Positions 7,808 to 16,291 of a stretch of 64,000 nt of DNA are shown here, one piece after another. The notes below the pieces were generated by a model. It was not told the origin of the DNA. It saw nothing but the letters and a program-made list of their open reading frames with translations, and ran no database searches. The position numbers and the translations under genes are program-made. Numbering within the stretch: the first letter of the stretch is position 1; each line of letters opens with the position of its first letter. This stretch comes from JACOND01 sp965202795 (GTDB taxonomy: Bacteria; Bdellovibrionota; Bdellovibrionia; Bdellovibrionales; UBA1609), in the NCBI GenBank assembly GCA_965202795.1, contig OZ241848.1, positions 1,984,001 to 2,048,000 on the forward strand, in the 5' to 3' direction.

Positions 7808-10462
7808 TTATGTTTTAAACACTCTGTTTAAGGCGCTCCGCCATTCATCCTGCAGAATGAGGTCAAAAGTCATTTTCTGGTCCTGTATCTCGATGGTTCC
7901 GGCGTTTTTGGATTTGCGGGAGTATTCTGTAAAAAGCTTAAAAAGCTTTTTTTTGTAATCTGTGTCAGGGTTTCCCATAAGATGCGGCCCCTTGGTTTCT
8001 AAAATGGAAAAAGAGGCATGGCCTTTTTTGGACGATTTGACGCAAACCAAAAAATCAGGATAGATTTTGTTTTTCTCCCAGCCCTGCATAAACCAGTCCT
8101 GCCTCTCTATGATCCTGTGCCACCACTTAACGGCAGCCTCTTCGTCCAGATACCAGGCGGTTTTTTGCTCCAGCTCTTTGAATTTAAACTCCTCTGTGTA
8201 AATATCCTCAAAAAGGGAGAGCTGCAGATCGCTGTTATTCTCTCTTCTCAACAGCCCGCCTTTTCCCGCAGCTGAAAGATGCAGGGTTTCCGCCATTTTC
8301 CAGTTCAGGTCCGGATCCCCGGCGCTTATCAGCTTAAATATAATCTCGCCCCGCTTTAGCTTTTCCCTGAAAATTTTTTCTGTTTTTCGGCTTATCTGCT
8401 TTTGCAGATCATGCCTCAGGCAGTCCAGGATGTGAAAGCGGCTGAAGTGAGCTTTTTTCTTTCCGTATTTTCTTTTTAAAGAGGAAAAGGCCCTGTCTGT
8501 TATAGCGGCGGCGTCCCAGGGGTTGGGGATGATGTCAGAAAGCCTGGAGCATAAAAAGCCAAAATCCAGAGAAAGATCTTCAGGCGCCTCCTCCCTTTCC
8601 GCTCCATGAAAAGAGGAGATCAGCTCCATCTGCCTGTTTATATCCACCCGCGAATGGGATATGTCCGGGACTCTTTCATTTAAATACGGGTCCTGTCTTA
8701 ATTTCAGCTCCTGCCAGTCAATGCAAAACAGCAGATCCCTCTCATAGCTCAGCTCTCTTAATGTGTTTTTTTTGTCCCTATGCAAAACCTTTGGCAAAAA
8801 GATTTTTAAGCCCCTAAACGGCTTTCGCCTGCGGACAGTGACTTCCCGGGCCGCGGCGCCCTCAGCCCCCGGGCTTTTTATATCCCCGGCCAGCCCGCTC
8901 ATGCCCTCGCTCTCCAGCCCCCTCCGGATGCCCTCCACGGCTCCGGCTGTGTCCTGGTCCATGCAGATCACATAACATTGATTTAAAGGCTCTATGCCGG
9001 TTTTTTTTGTGTCCGGCTGCCTTAAAACCCTGCCGATCATCTGCTCTATGGCCACAGGAGCCCTTGTTTTGGACAAAATCGTCAAAATATAGGCAAAGGG
9101 GCAGTCCCAGCCCTCTTTTAAAGCCTCCTTTGTGATGATGTATCGCGTCCGGGAGCGCTCAGAAAGCAGGTCCTCGCTCTTCAGCTCGTCCTTTGAGGCG
9201 GACTTGACTTTGATTTCCGAAGGATCCGCGTTAAAGCCCTTTATCAGATGCTCCCGGACATCCTCCGCATGGAGAAATTTTTTGTCTCTTTGATCCGCCC
9301 CTGTTCTTTCAACCCTTATCAGCTGTATGGGGCGGATACAGCGCTTTTCCGTTTTTTGGAGCCTTTGCGCGCTGTTTGACAGATTCTGCAAAATCTCATG
9401 CCCCTTGGCCAAAGCCTTTTTCCAGTCTTTGCTTTTCAGGCTGTAAATATTAATGGGGAGCTTTATCATCTCCTCTTTTTTCAGCTGCTCCCCTGACACG
9501 GAAACCAAAACATTGCTGTGATGCTCTTTTTTATTGGGGGTGGCGGAAAGCTCCAGTATAAAGCGGGGGTTGAAGTCCATTAAAGCGGTTTTTGCCTTTT
9601 CCGCGCAAGCCCGGTGGCCCTCGTCAATCACGGCCAGAGGCTGGACCAGCTTTAAAACATTGCCCAGGCTGTGTTTTAAGGGAATTTTTTTTAAGCCCCC
9701 GGAAAGGCCGGAGTCTTTGAGGCTGTGAGTGTCAAGATTGGGGCAGGCTTCCAGAAGCTTTTGGCAGGCATGGTGATCATCTGTTTCCGGAAAAAAATAC
9801 GGGAATTTCCCGGAATCCTTAAATATCCTCAAAGTCTCCTTTGACTGCCTGCCGGCGCTTTGAAGCATCAGCAGCATGACGCATAAAAAGCTCTCCGTGT
9901 CTTGAGGATGAAAGCTGTCTGTTTTTTGCAGAATTTTGACCTTTCCGCCGGAGGCGCGGTCCAGGATCTGCCGGTAAAGGCTTTCGCGGCTGGAAAGCGC
10001 TCTCAAAGTCTGCTTGTAAATTGTATCGCTTGGGACAATCCACAAAACAAAGCCATTGTTTCTTTCAAAAAAATCTGTGTTGATTCTTTCAACCCCTGAG
10101 GCGCCCAGCAGGGTTTTTCCGCCCCCTGTGGGGACCTTAAGGCATATATTGGGGACAGGGCGGCCCATGCCGCTGAGCCGGTCTCTGTGGGGGGGCGGGA
10201 CCAGCTCTTTTCCCCTGGGAATAAACAAAGCCTCCGCTTTGGGGAGGATTTTTCTGGGGACAGGGGGCAAAAGCTTTTTTTCATTCAGCTCCCCCCAGGC
10301 CCTTTTGCAAAAATTAAAATCGTCTGAAGTCCATGGGGCGGGGCTTTTTCTTTTTTTTCGGATTTCCGACAGATCCAGGGCGTCCTGTCTTTTTTCCTTA
10401 AGAGTTTTAAGAAAAACAGAGAGCCTTTCAAGGACAGCCTGCTGATAATCTTTTAACTCCAC
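7808..10462 (-). CDS. res: Type III restriction endonuclease subunit Res
   Basis: ATP-dependent helicase-nuclease that cuts DNA together with Mod. The 884-residue product has helicase motif I (KVPTGGGKT, near residue 113), motif II (VIDEGHRA), motif III (LELSATPN), motif VI (MIGRVLRQPD) and a C-terminal nuclease site of PD-(D/E)XK type (YPDFLVCVK then SILETKG). It starts at GTG 10462 one base after the TAA of the upstream mod, with GAGGA inside the mod end as ribosome site, so it is translationally coupled to that copy. The system looks complete and intact. Confidence 0.9.
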   Translation of the reverse strand: MELKDYQQAVLERLSVFLKTLKEKRQDALDLSEIRKKRKSPAPWTSDDFNFCKRAWGELNEKKLLPPVPRKILPKAEALFIPRGKELVPPPHRDRLSGMGRPVPNICLKVPTGGGKTLLGASGVERINTDFFERNNGFVLWIVPSDTIYKQTLRALSSRESLYRQILDRASGGKVKILQKTDSFHPQDTESFLCVMLLMLQSAGRQSKETLRIFKDSGKFPYFFPETDDHHACQKLLEACPNLDTHSLKDSGLSGGLKKIPLKHSLGNVLKLVQPLAVIDEGHRACAEKAKTALMDFNPRFILELSATPNKKEHHSNVLVSVSGEQLKKEEMIKLPINIYSLKSKDWKKALAKGHEILQNLSNSAQRLQKTEKRCIRPIQLIRVERTGADQRDKKFLHAEDVREHLIKGFNADPSEIKVKSASKDELKSEDLLSERSRTRYIITKEALKEGWDCPFAYILTILSKTRAPVAIEQMIGRVLRQPDTKKTGIEPLNQCYVICMDQDTAGAVEGIRRGLESEGMSGLAGDIKSPGAEGAAAREVTVRRRKPFRGLKIFLPKVLHRDKKNTLRELSYERDLLFCIDWQELKLRQDPYLNERVPDISHSRVDINRQMELISSFHGAEREEAPEDLSLDFGFLCSRLSDIIPNPWDAAAITDRAFSSLKRKYGKKKAHFSRFHILDCLRHDLQKQISRKTEKIFREKLKRGEIIFKLISAGDPDLNWKMAETLHLSAAGKGGLLRRENNSDLQLSLFEDIYTEEFKFKELEQKTAWYLDEEAAVKWWHRIIERQDWFMQGWEKNKIYPDFLVCVKSSKKGHASFSILETKGPHLMGNPDTDYKKKLFKLFTEYSRKSKNAGTIEIQDQKMTFDLILQDEWRSALNRVFKT

Positions 10463-10463
10463 T

Positions 10464-12203
10464 TTAAATATCCTCTGTCATTTTATGAATGGCTGCCGGG
10501 AGCTGGCAGAACTGAATATTGTAATCCCTTGAAAGCTCTTTTTGCGGGATATAGCTTGCCGAGGCAAAAACCAGGCTGGTTTTTTTTGAGCCTTTGCCGG
10601 ATTTTCGGACAGCCTCCGCCAGATCCAAATGCAGCGCGCTTTCTTTGCCTCTCAGAAAATCCAGGCTGGGCTTATACACAAGATGAAACCTGTAAGCTTT
10701 TGTTTCGCCGATAAGCCATGCCGGGCCGGGCTTCCCGGGCGCCGCCCGGAGGGTTTTTCCCGCCGCTGTGTAAAACACATATTCCGCAAGCTGCCTGTAA
10801 TCGGGGAGCCGGCCCCGCAGCATATTCTCCGCGCTGATTTCATCCCCCAGCTCGCAGTAAGTGAAAGATCCGCCAAGGCCTTTCCTCAGCTTTTCATCCC
10901 TGGCCTTCGGGGCGCCTTTGATGGCGCGGCGGACCCGCGCGGCTGTGATTTTGTCGGCGTAATCCTCGCATTCAACGAGAATGAACTTGCGGCTTCCGCC
11001 GTCCTCTTTGTTCAGGTCCAAAACCGCATGCGCCGTTGTCCCGGAGCCGGCAAAAGAATCCAAAATAATGGAGTCTTTGTCTGAAACAAGGCGGACGCAT
11101 TTTTTTATCAGCTCCGGCGACTTTGGATAGTCAAAAGCGTTTTTTTGAAGCAGGGATGACAGCAGCTCCTTTCCCACCTCATGATTTATCCCCTTATCCA
11201 GCCAGACTGATCTTTCTTTTGTCGCCGCCTGTCCGTTTTCCGGGAGATAGTCTTTTCTGTATACGCGCCATGCGCCGGTTTTCTTTTTTTCCCCGAAAAG
11301 CATGAGCGGGCTGTCTTTTATTTTGTTTTTGCTCCAGGTCCAGCAGCCCTCCGCGCCGGAAGATGAAACCGGCAAAACCTCTATATGAAAATCTTTTGAG
11401 CGGGACAAAGCCGTCTGGCCGTTTTTCGGATTGACATAAATCGGAAAAAACAGGCTGGGCCGCGTTTGCCGGTTAAAAAACTGGATGGCGCCGTTCATCA
11501 GCCTCATGGGGCGGTAAGAGCCTTTTTTGTCTTTTTTTTTATATTCCAAAAGGGTTTTTTCTTTTTTTGGAATCTCTTTAATGACAGCTCTTTCAATATT
11601 TTTGGAAAAAACAAGGATGTATTCATGAGTTCTGGCTATATCCTGCCTTAAAGACCGCCCGCGGGGGTTTGTCTGAGCTGTTATTTGAGCGATAAAATTT
11701 TCCTCTCCAAAAATCTCCTCCATAATGGCCATAAGCCGATGCTGCTCATTGCTGTCAATGCTGACAAAAATGACTCCGTCATCACTAAGCAGCTCCCTTA
11801 ACAGCTGGAGGCGCGGCCACATCATGCAGAGCCATTTGTCATGCCGCTCCAAATCGTCCGCGCCAATGCCGTTTTGCCGCAGCCACTCCTTTATTATGGG
11901 GCTGCGCGCATTGTCGCTGTATTTCCAGCCCTCGTTTCCGGTGTTGTAGGGCGGGTCAATGTAAACGCATTTGACTTTTCCTGAATACCGCGGCAAAAGG
12001 GCCTTCAGGGCGTGGAGATTGTCTCCATGAATGATCAGATTGCCATCCAGGCCCGGCGCGGGGGCTTTTCCGCGGGGCTTTCCCCGTCCGGCAGCGGCTG
12101 CCGGGGGGAGGGATTTTTTTGCATCCGCCTTAAGCGCCCGGAAGGGGACCCTCAAATGATGCGAATAAATCACAGACTTTCCCTTAAAATCCAGAAACGG
12201 CAT
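10464..12203 (-). CDS. mod: Type III restriction-modification methyltransferase Mod, first copy
   Basis: Same enzyme type as the downstream copy: beta-class methyltransferase with DPPYN near residue 83 and FAGSGTTAH near residue 390. This is the copy joined to res: its stop codon is followed after one base by the GTG of res, the usual mod-res coupling. It is preceded by a GGGGAG ribosome site formed by the last unit of a short tandem repeat (12209-12254). Differences from the other copy are few and lie mainly just after motif IV (SIDSNEQHRL) and in the last four residues (TEDI). Both copies keep all motifs visible to me, so both are probably active. Confidence 0.92.
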   Translation of the reverse strand: MPFLDFKGKSVIYSHHLRVPFRALKADAKKSLPPAAAAGRGKPRGKAPAPGLDGNLIIHGDNLHALKALLPRYSGKVKCVYIDPPYNTGNEGWKYSDNARSPIIKEWLRQNGIGADDLERHDKWLCMMWPRLQLLRELLSDDGVIFVSIDSNEQHRLMAIMEEIFGEENFIAQITAQTNPRGRSLRQDIARTHEYILVFSKNIERAVIKEIPKKEKTLLEYKKKDKKGSYRPMRLMNGAIQFFNRQTRPSLFFPIYVNPKNGQTALSRSKDFHIEVLPVSSSGAEGCWTWSKNKIKDSPLMLFGEKKKTGAWRVYRKDYLPENGQAATKERSVWLDKGINHEVGKELLSSLLQKNAFDYPKSPELIKKCVRLVSDKDSIILDSFAGSGTTAHAVLDLNKEDGGSRKFILVECEDYADKITAARVRRAIKGAPKARDEKLRKGLGGSFTYCELGDEISAENMLRGRLPDYRQLAEYVFYTAAGKTLRAAPGKPGPAWLIGETKAYRFHLVYKPSLDFLRGKESALHLDLAEAVRKSGKGSKKTSLVFASASYIPQKELSRDYNIQFCQLPAAIHKMTEDI

Positions 12204-12208
12204 AAGCT

Positions 12209-12254
12209 CCCCTGTTTTGGTTATCCCCTGTTTGGTTATCCCCTGTTTTGTTAT
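12209..12254. repeat. Three 15-16 bp tandem repeats before mod
   Basis: CCCCTGTTTTGGTTAT (12209-12224), CCCCTGTTTGGTTAT (12225-12239) and CCCCTGTTTTGTTAT (12240-12254) stand head to tail directly upstream of the mod start. The unit nearest the gene supplies its ribosome-binding site. The other mod copy lacks them. They could bind a regulator or change unit number. Confidence 0.75.
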
Positions 12255-12590
12255 TCCATTGCCCGGCCGCCATGGATTTTTCAGCCAGGCGTTTTTTTGC
12301 GGCGCGCCTCTTTCAGCCCCCCCGGCCCTAAGCTATAGATTTCCGGCCGGGGCTGCCTGCCTCCCTCCGCGGGCATTTGATGGCTTGCGGCAGCTAGGAG
12401 GCCTTGTTTGCCCTTAAATAAATTAACCAAAACCGGCTTTTGATGGCAAGAAAAACCAGCCCTCCGCTTGGCTAGAGCTGGCTTTTAGGCTGGGAAATCC
12501 GGCCAGCCCCCCCTTAAAGAAGGGCTTTTTAGGGAAAGCGGTTTTGACACAGGGCAACAAAAGCCTCAGGGCGGCGGGATTGAAAAAAAA
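12255..12590. other. Gap between mod and tRNA-Pro, no gene seen
   Basis: About 330 bases without a convincing gene on either strand. A T8 run on the minus strand begins directly after the CCA of tRNA-Pro and may help end that transcript. The mod-res-mod promoter must lie here or beyond, but no clear consensus promoter is visible. Confidence 0.5.
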
Positions 12591-12667
12591 TGGTCGGACC
12601 GACAGGATTTGAACCTGCGACCTCCGCCTCCCCATGGCGGCGCGCTGCCGGGCTGCGCTACGGTCCG
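12591..12667 (-). tRNA. tRNA-Pro, anticodon GGG
   Basis: A 77-base tRNA with encoded CCA. The acceptor arms CGGACCG and CGGTCCG pair fully. The D arm is GCGCAGCCCGGCAGCGC, the anticodon arm CCGCC-ATGGGGA-GGCGG gives anticodon GGG, and the T arm contains GGTTCAAATCC. It is transcribed in the same direction as guaB, whose stop lies about 80 bases upstream. Confidence 0.95.
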
Positions 12668-12771
12668 AAAATGATCTGGTTATTCAAGGCGGCAGTTTGG
12701 CATTTCATGTTTCCTCGCGCCTTTCCGCTAAATTCCGAACATGATCTGCTTATTCAAGCCGGTAGTTTGGC
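12664..12771. repeat. Imperfect 38-bp direct repeat copying the guaB 3' end
   Basis: The segment 12664-12701 repeats at 12734-12771 with four differences, a 70-base shift. The right copy contains the last codons and stop of guaB (residues APNYRLE). The left copy lies between guaB and tRNA-Pro and touches the 5' end of the tRNA. It looks like a short tandem duplication that left a second guaB tail. Confidence 0.75.
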
Positions 12772-14351
12772 GCCTCCTTGGTGATGGCCACATCATGCGC
12801 GTGGGATTCCTTCAGGCTCTGAGAGCTTAAACGGACAAACCGGACATTTTTTTGAAGCATGGCGATGTTTTTCGCCCCTGTGTAGCCCATGCCCGCCCTA
12901 AGCCCTCCGGTCATCTGATCCAGAATCCCCGAAGCCGGGCCGCGGCAGGGAACCCGGCCCTCAATCCCCTCCGGCGTCAGCTTGGACGAATCCGAAACAT
13001 CATCCTGTCCGTAACGGCCCTTGGAGCCTTTTTTCATCGCTCCAAGGCTTCCCATTCCGCGATAGCTTTTGTAAGCCCTGCCTTTATAAAGTATCATCTC
13101 GCCGGGGCTTTCGTCAGATCCGGCCAGCAGATTCCCAATCATCACAGCCCCCGCGCCAAGGGCAAGGGCTTTGACTATATCGCCGGAAAACTTAATCCCC
13201 CCGTCAGCCACAACGCTTTTGCCCATGCCGGCCGCCGCCCGGGAGCATTCCAGAATGGCGCTGATTTGCGGAGTCCCCACGCCGGAGACAATCCTTGTGG
13301 TGCAGATGCTGCCCGGCCCCATGCCCACCTTTACAATATCAGCCCCGGCCTTGATCAGAGCCTCCGCCCCCTCAGCTGTGGCTACATTGCCCGCCATAAC
13401 CAAAATCTCAGGATAAAGCTTTTTTATCTCCCTGACTGATTCAATGACTCTTTTTGAGTGCCCATGGGCTGTGTCGATGCCGATCAGGTCCGCCCCCGCC
13501 TGAATCAGCGCTGAGGCCCTTTCTATGGCCTCCGGGCCGGCCCCCACAGCCGCCCCCGCAAACAGGCGGCCATGCCGGTCTCTGTTTGCCTCTGGGAAAT
13601 CAGCGGCCTTTTCTATATCCTTAATGGTGATCAGCCCGGTTAGATGAAACTGCCCGTCGACTACAGGGAGCTTCTCGATCCGGTGGCGGTGAAGGGTTTT
13701 TTTGGCTTCTTCCAGGGAAACGCCTTTTTCCGCCGTGATCAGCTTTTCCATTGGAGTCATGGATTTGCTGATGGGCTGCTCCATATCGGTTTCAAAGCGA
13801 AGATCCCTGTTGGTGATGATGCCCGCAAGCTTTCGGCCGATTACAAGGGGAATGCCGCTGATGGAAAACCGCTCCATGGCCTCGCGGGCGCTTTGCAGCC
13901 TGTCGTCCGGCGAAAGGGTGATGGGGTCTTGTATCATTCCGCTTTCGTATTTTTTGACTTTTTCGACCTCTTTGGCCTGAGAGACAATGCTCATGTTTCT
14001 GTGGATCAGGCCAAAGCCCCCCTTTTGCGCCATAACCCTCGCCATTTTATGCTCTGTGACTGTGTCCATGGCGGCGGACAAAATTGGCATGGACAGGCAA
14101 ACCCCCCCGCTCAAACGGCTGGAGACATCGGCCTCCCCCGGCAAAATTTCAGAATAGGCGGGCAGCAGGGAGATATCATCAAAAGTAAAGGCGGGCGGCC
14201 CGGATTTTTGAACCAGGCTTTGCGGCTCCAAGGCGCCGCCTTGAGCTGCTTTTGGAGGCGCTTTTGCGGGGGGCTTGTTTTGGCCCGCCTGGCCCGCCCC
14301 GCTTTGGCTGGAGCGGCCCCCGCGCCATAAATTTGATATTTTGTTTGGCAT
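12750..14351 (-). CDS. guaB: Inosine-5'-monophosphate dehydrogenase
   Basis: Oxidises IMP to XMP with NAD, the committed step of GMP synthesis. The 533-residue product contains the opening motif FDDISLLPAYSEI, two CBS domains inserted in the barrel (near residues 140-260), the catalytic loop GPGSICTTRIVSGVGTPQ with its cysteine, and the flap end MGYTGAKNIAMLQKN. The family is usually about 485-490 residues. The extra 45 or so at the N-terminus (Gly/Ala/Pro/Lys-rich) may be a true extension or a wrongly early start, though no better ribosome site is seen. No guaA neighbour is present. The stop region is duplicated just downstream. Confidence 0.95.
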   Translation of the reverse strand: MPNKISNLWRGGRSSQSGAGQAGQNKPPAKAPPKAAQGGALEPQSLVQKSGPPAFTFDDISLLPAYSEILPGEADVSSRLSGGVCLSMPILSAAMDTVTEHKMARVMAQKGGFGLIHRNMSIVSQAKEVEKVKKYESGMIQDPITLSPDDRLQSAREAMERFSISGIPLVIGRKLAGIITNRDLRFETDMEQPISKSMTPMEKLITAEKGVSLEEAKKTLHRHRIEKLPVVDGQFHLTGLITIKDIEKAADFPEANRDRHGRLFAGAAVGAGPEAIERASALIQAGADLIGIDTAHGHSKRVIESVREIKKLYPEILVMAGNVATAEGAEALIKAGADIVKVGMGPGSICTTRIVSGVGTPQISAILECSRAAAGMGKSVVADGGIKFSGDIVKALALGAGAVMIGNLLAGSDESPGEMILYKGRAYKSYRGMGSLGAMKKGSKGRYGQDDVSDSSKLTPEGIEGRVPCRGPASGILDQMTGGLRAGMGYTGAKNIAMLQKNVRFVRLSSQSLKESHAHDVAITKEAPNYRLE

Positions 14352-14628
14352 CCCGGACTTCTCAGATTCATTGGCCGGCTTCCAGCAGCGGCCCCGCGCC
14401 CCCCTTATGATTTAAGGCTCTTTAAGCGCCAAAAGCCGGCATGGCCTCCTCTTTTGCGGACTGCCGCTTTTTAAGGCTTGTTTAGGATTACAACAGCAAA
14501 AAGCCTCTGTCAATGGGCGAGCCTCTTTTTTAACAGCAGGCCTGCCGCTCTGCGGCGGCGCGGGAGCGGCCGCTAGGCCGTCCATCGAACAAGCCAGCCC
14601 TGCCCCCTAAAAAAACGGCTGAAAAGCC
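14352..14628. other. Gap upstream of guaB with a dispersed palindrome
   Basis: No gene is seen. Around 14556-14612 there is a copy of the dispersed element in reverse orientation (GCGGGAGCGGCCGCTAGGCC, then GTCCATCGAACAAGCC). Confidence 0.6.
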
Positions 14629-14657
14629 TTGACAGGTTTTTGTTTAGGGGTTAGTGT
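14629..14657 (+). promoter_or_regulatory. Candidate promoter of the coiled-coil membrane protein
   Basis: TTGACA at 14629-14634 is a perfect -35 box. About 17 bases on lies TAGTGT, a weak -10; TTTAAT slightly further on is an alternative. The gene start follows within about 25 bases. Confidence 0.45.
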
Positions 14658-14677
14658 TTAATAATGAGAGGAAAGAC

Positions 14678-14953
14678 ATGAAGCCTTTTACCCCTTTGTT
14701 TCAGGCGGTTATCGCCTTTACAGCTGTAATGACCGGCCTGGGCTTTATTTTTAATCTGCTTTTAACCCCTGTCAAAAAAGACTTGGCAAGGATGGAGAGC
14801 AATGTGAGCCGCTTGGAGGGCAATATGAGCCGCCTGGAGGGCAATGTGAGCCGCCTGGACAGCAGGGTGGGCCGGCTGGAGGAGGGTTTAAAATTAGTCC
14901 AGTCCGACATTTCTGAAATCAAAAGGATGCTTTCCCGGCAGCAGCGCAAATAG
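14678..14953 (+). CDS. Small membrane-anchored heptad-repeat coiled-coil protein
   Basis: The 91-residue product has one membrane segment (residues about 8-28, VIAFTAVMTGLGFIFNLLL) followed by a coiled coil built from four nearly identical seven-residue units (NVSRLEG, NMSRLEG, NVSRLDS, RVGRLEE). The DNA repeats too, so the coil probably grew by duplication. ATG 14678 is chosen because GAGAGGAAA lies just before it; an upstream in-frame GTG at 14654 is less likely. I do not recognise the family. The architecture suits a membrane-tethered oligomerising protein. Confidence 0.65.
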   Translation: MKPFTPLFQAVIAFTAVMTGLGFIFNLLLTPVKKDLARMESNVSRLEGNMSRLEGNVSRLDSRVGRLEEGLKLVQSDISEIKRMLSRQQRK

Positions 14954-15040
14954 CCAGCTCCTTCGCCCCCGCCAACATGGTTTTTCTCTAAGCCGCGCCA
15001 AACGAGCGGGCCATCCCTCTGGCAAGCTTATCATTCTTGC

Positions 15041-15548
15041 AGCGGTCCGGGAACGGCCGCGAGGCCGTCCAGATACACAGGCAGAGGCCGGCCCTCTGGA
15101 CAGACCTGCCGCTCCGCAGCGGTCCGGGAACGGCCGCGAGGCCGTCCAGATACACAGGCAGAGGCCGGCCCTCTGGAAAAGCCTGTGACTCCGCAGCGGT
15201 CTGGGAACGGCCGCGAGGCCGTCCATCGAAACAGGCGAGGCCGTCCAGATACACAGGCAGAGGCCGGCCCTCTGGAAAAGCCTGTGACTCCGCAGCGGTC
15301 TGGGAACGGCCGCGAGGCCGTCCATCGAAACAGGCGAGGCCGTCCAGATACACAGGCAGAGGCCGGCCCTCTGGAAAAGCCTGTGACTCCGCAGCGGTCT
15401 GGGAACGGCCGCGAGGCCGTCCATCGAAACAGGCGAGGCCGGCCAGATACACAGGCAGAGGCCGGTCCTCTGGAAAAGCCTGTGACTCCGCAGCGGTCTG
15501 GGAACGGCCGCGAGGCCGTCCAGATACACAGGCAGAGGCCGTCCCATC
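15041..15548. repeat. Tandem array of the dispersed palindrome, 77- and 99-bp units
   Basis: Copies of AGCGGTC(C/T)GGGAACGGCC begin at 15041, 15118, 15195, 15294, 15393 and 15492, giving steps of 77, 77, 99, 99 and 99 bases. The longer unit has an extra 22 bases (CATCGAAACAGGCGAGGCC and GTC). Each unit carries the palindrome GGCCGCGAGGCC and flanking arms GTCCAGA/TCTGGA. Because 99 is divisible by three, open frames run through on both strands, but they have no gene-like features. Confidence 0.92.
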
Positions 15549-15663
15549 AAACTGTCCAGTTTTTGGACGCTTTCCGGGATTTTTTTAATTTTTTTTGGCC
15601 TCCGCCGCTTTTTCCGCAAAAAACCCTTGCAAAAAACCCCGGCTTCGGCTATAGACAACCGAT

Positions 15664-15695
15664 TGTCTCATTTTGAGACACTTTTGGTTTTTTTT
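15664..15695 (+). terminator. Hairpin with T run
   Basis: TGTCTCA and TGAGACA form a 7-bp stem with a TTT loop, followed by CTTTTGG and eight T. It looks like an intrinsic terminator for plus-strand transcription coming from the repeat array. The stem is short, so confidence is moderate. Confidence 0.45.
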
Positions 15696-15791
15696 GCGGC
15701 CCGCGGCCCTTTTGCTGTCCGCGCGCCCGCGGCCCTTTTGCTTTCCGGGGGCTTTGTTTCGGAAGGCGCGGCAAACTATTAGGAGGCTATT

Positions 15792-16163
15792 ATGAAGCAA
15801 ACATTTTTTTCTTTCTTTTTTCAGGCGCTTTTGGCTGCCGCTCCGCTGGGCGCTGCCGCCATGCAGGATTATTACAATCCAAATATTAAGGCGGCGGATT
15901 TCGAAAGCGCGGAGGAAAGCAGATATGTCAAAACCCCACTGACTGACCCTCTCAAAAATTTTGTCTATGAGCTGACCGGCGTTTACACAAGCGACAGCGC
16001 TGTTCTTGAGGCTCTGACAGAGGGCGGGCTGGAGATGGGGCCATCCTCATATCTTTTTATCAGCGCCCAAGAGCTTGAAGCCGGCGGAGCGCTTGTGACG
16101 GCGAGGGTTTTTTCTGAAGAGGGGGAGGAGCCTTCTGAATGGAAAACCATTGTCTCAGAGTAA
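15792..16163 (+). CDS. Small exported hypothetical protein
   Basis: The 123-residue product has a signal peptide (MKQTFFSFFFQALLAAAPLGAAA) and an acidic mature part with no family I recognise. AGGAGG stands a few bases before ATG 15792, a strong ribosome site, which supports a real gene. It follows the hairpin at 15664 and has no operon partner. Cell location is probably periplasm or outside. Confidence 0.65.
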   Translation: MKQTFFSFFFQALLAAAPLGAAAMQDYYNPNIKAADFESAEESRYVKTPLTDPLKNFVYELTGVYTSDSAVLEALTEGGLEMGPSSYLFISAQELEAGGALVTARVFSEEGEEPSEWKTIVSE

Positions 16164-16291
16164 AAAACAGGCCTTGCGCCAGCTGGAAAGCCGGGGGCGG
16201 GAGCGGCCCCCCGCCCCTCCCAGTTTCAATGCAGCGGCGTTTCGCCAGAGGAAAAAGCGCGAATCGGCGGGCGGGCCGCTGCGGCAAAGCC

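Noticed and set aside
12423..12635. Minus frame ending in QVQILSVRPFFF overlapping tRNA-Pro
   Set aside because: This peptide is the common false translation of tRNA genes.
15041..15548. CRISPR array
   Set aside because: Units are tandem with near-identical sequence throughout and no variable spacers; no cas genes nearby.
14894..15676. Long open frames on both strands through the palindrome array
   Set aside because: They exist only because the 99-bp unit is divisible by three and free of stops. They have no ribosome sites and encode only the repeat.
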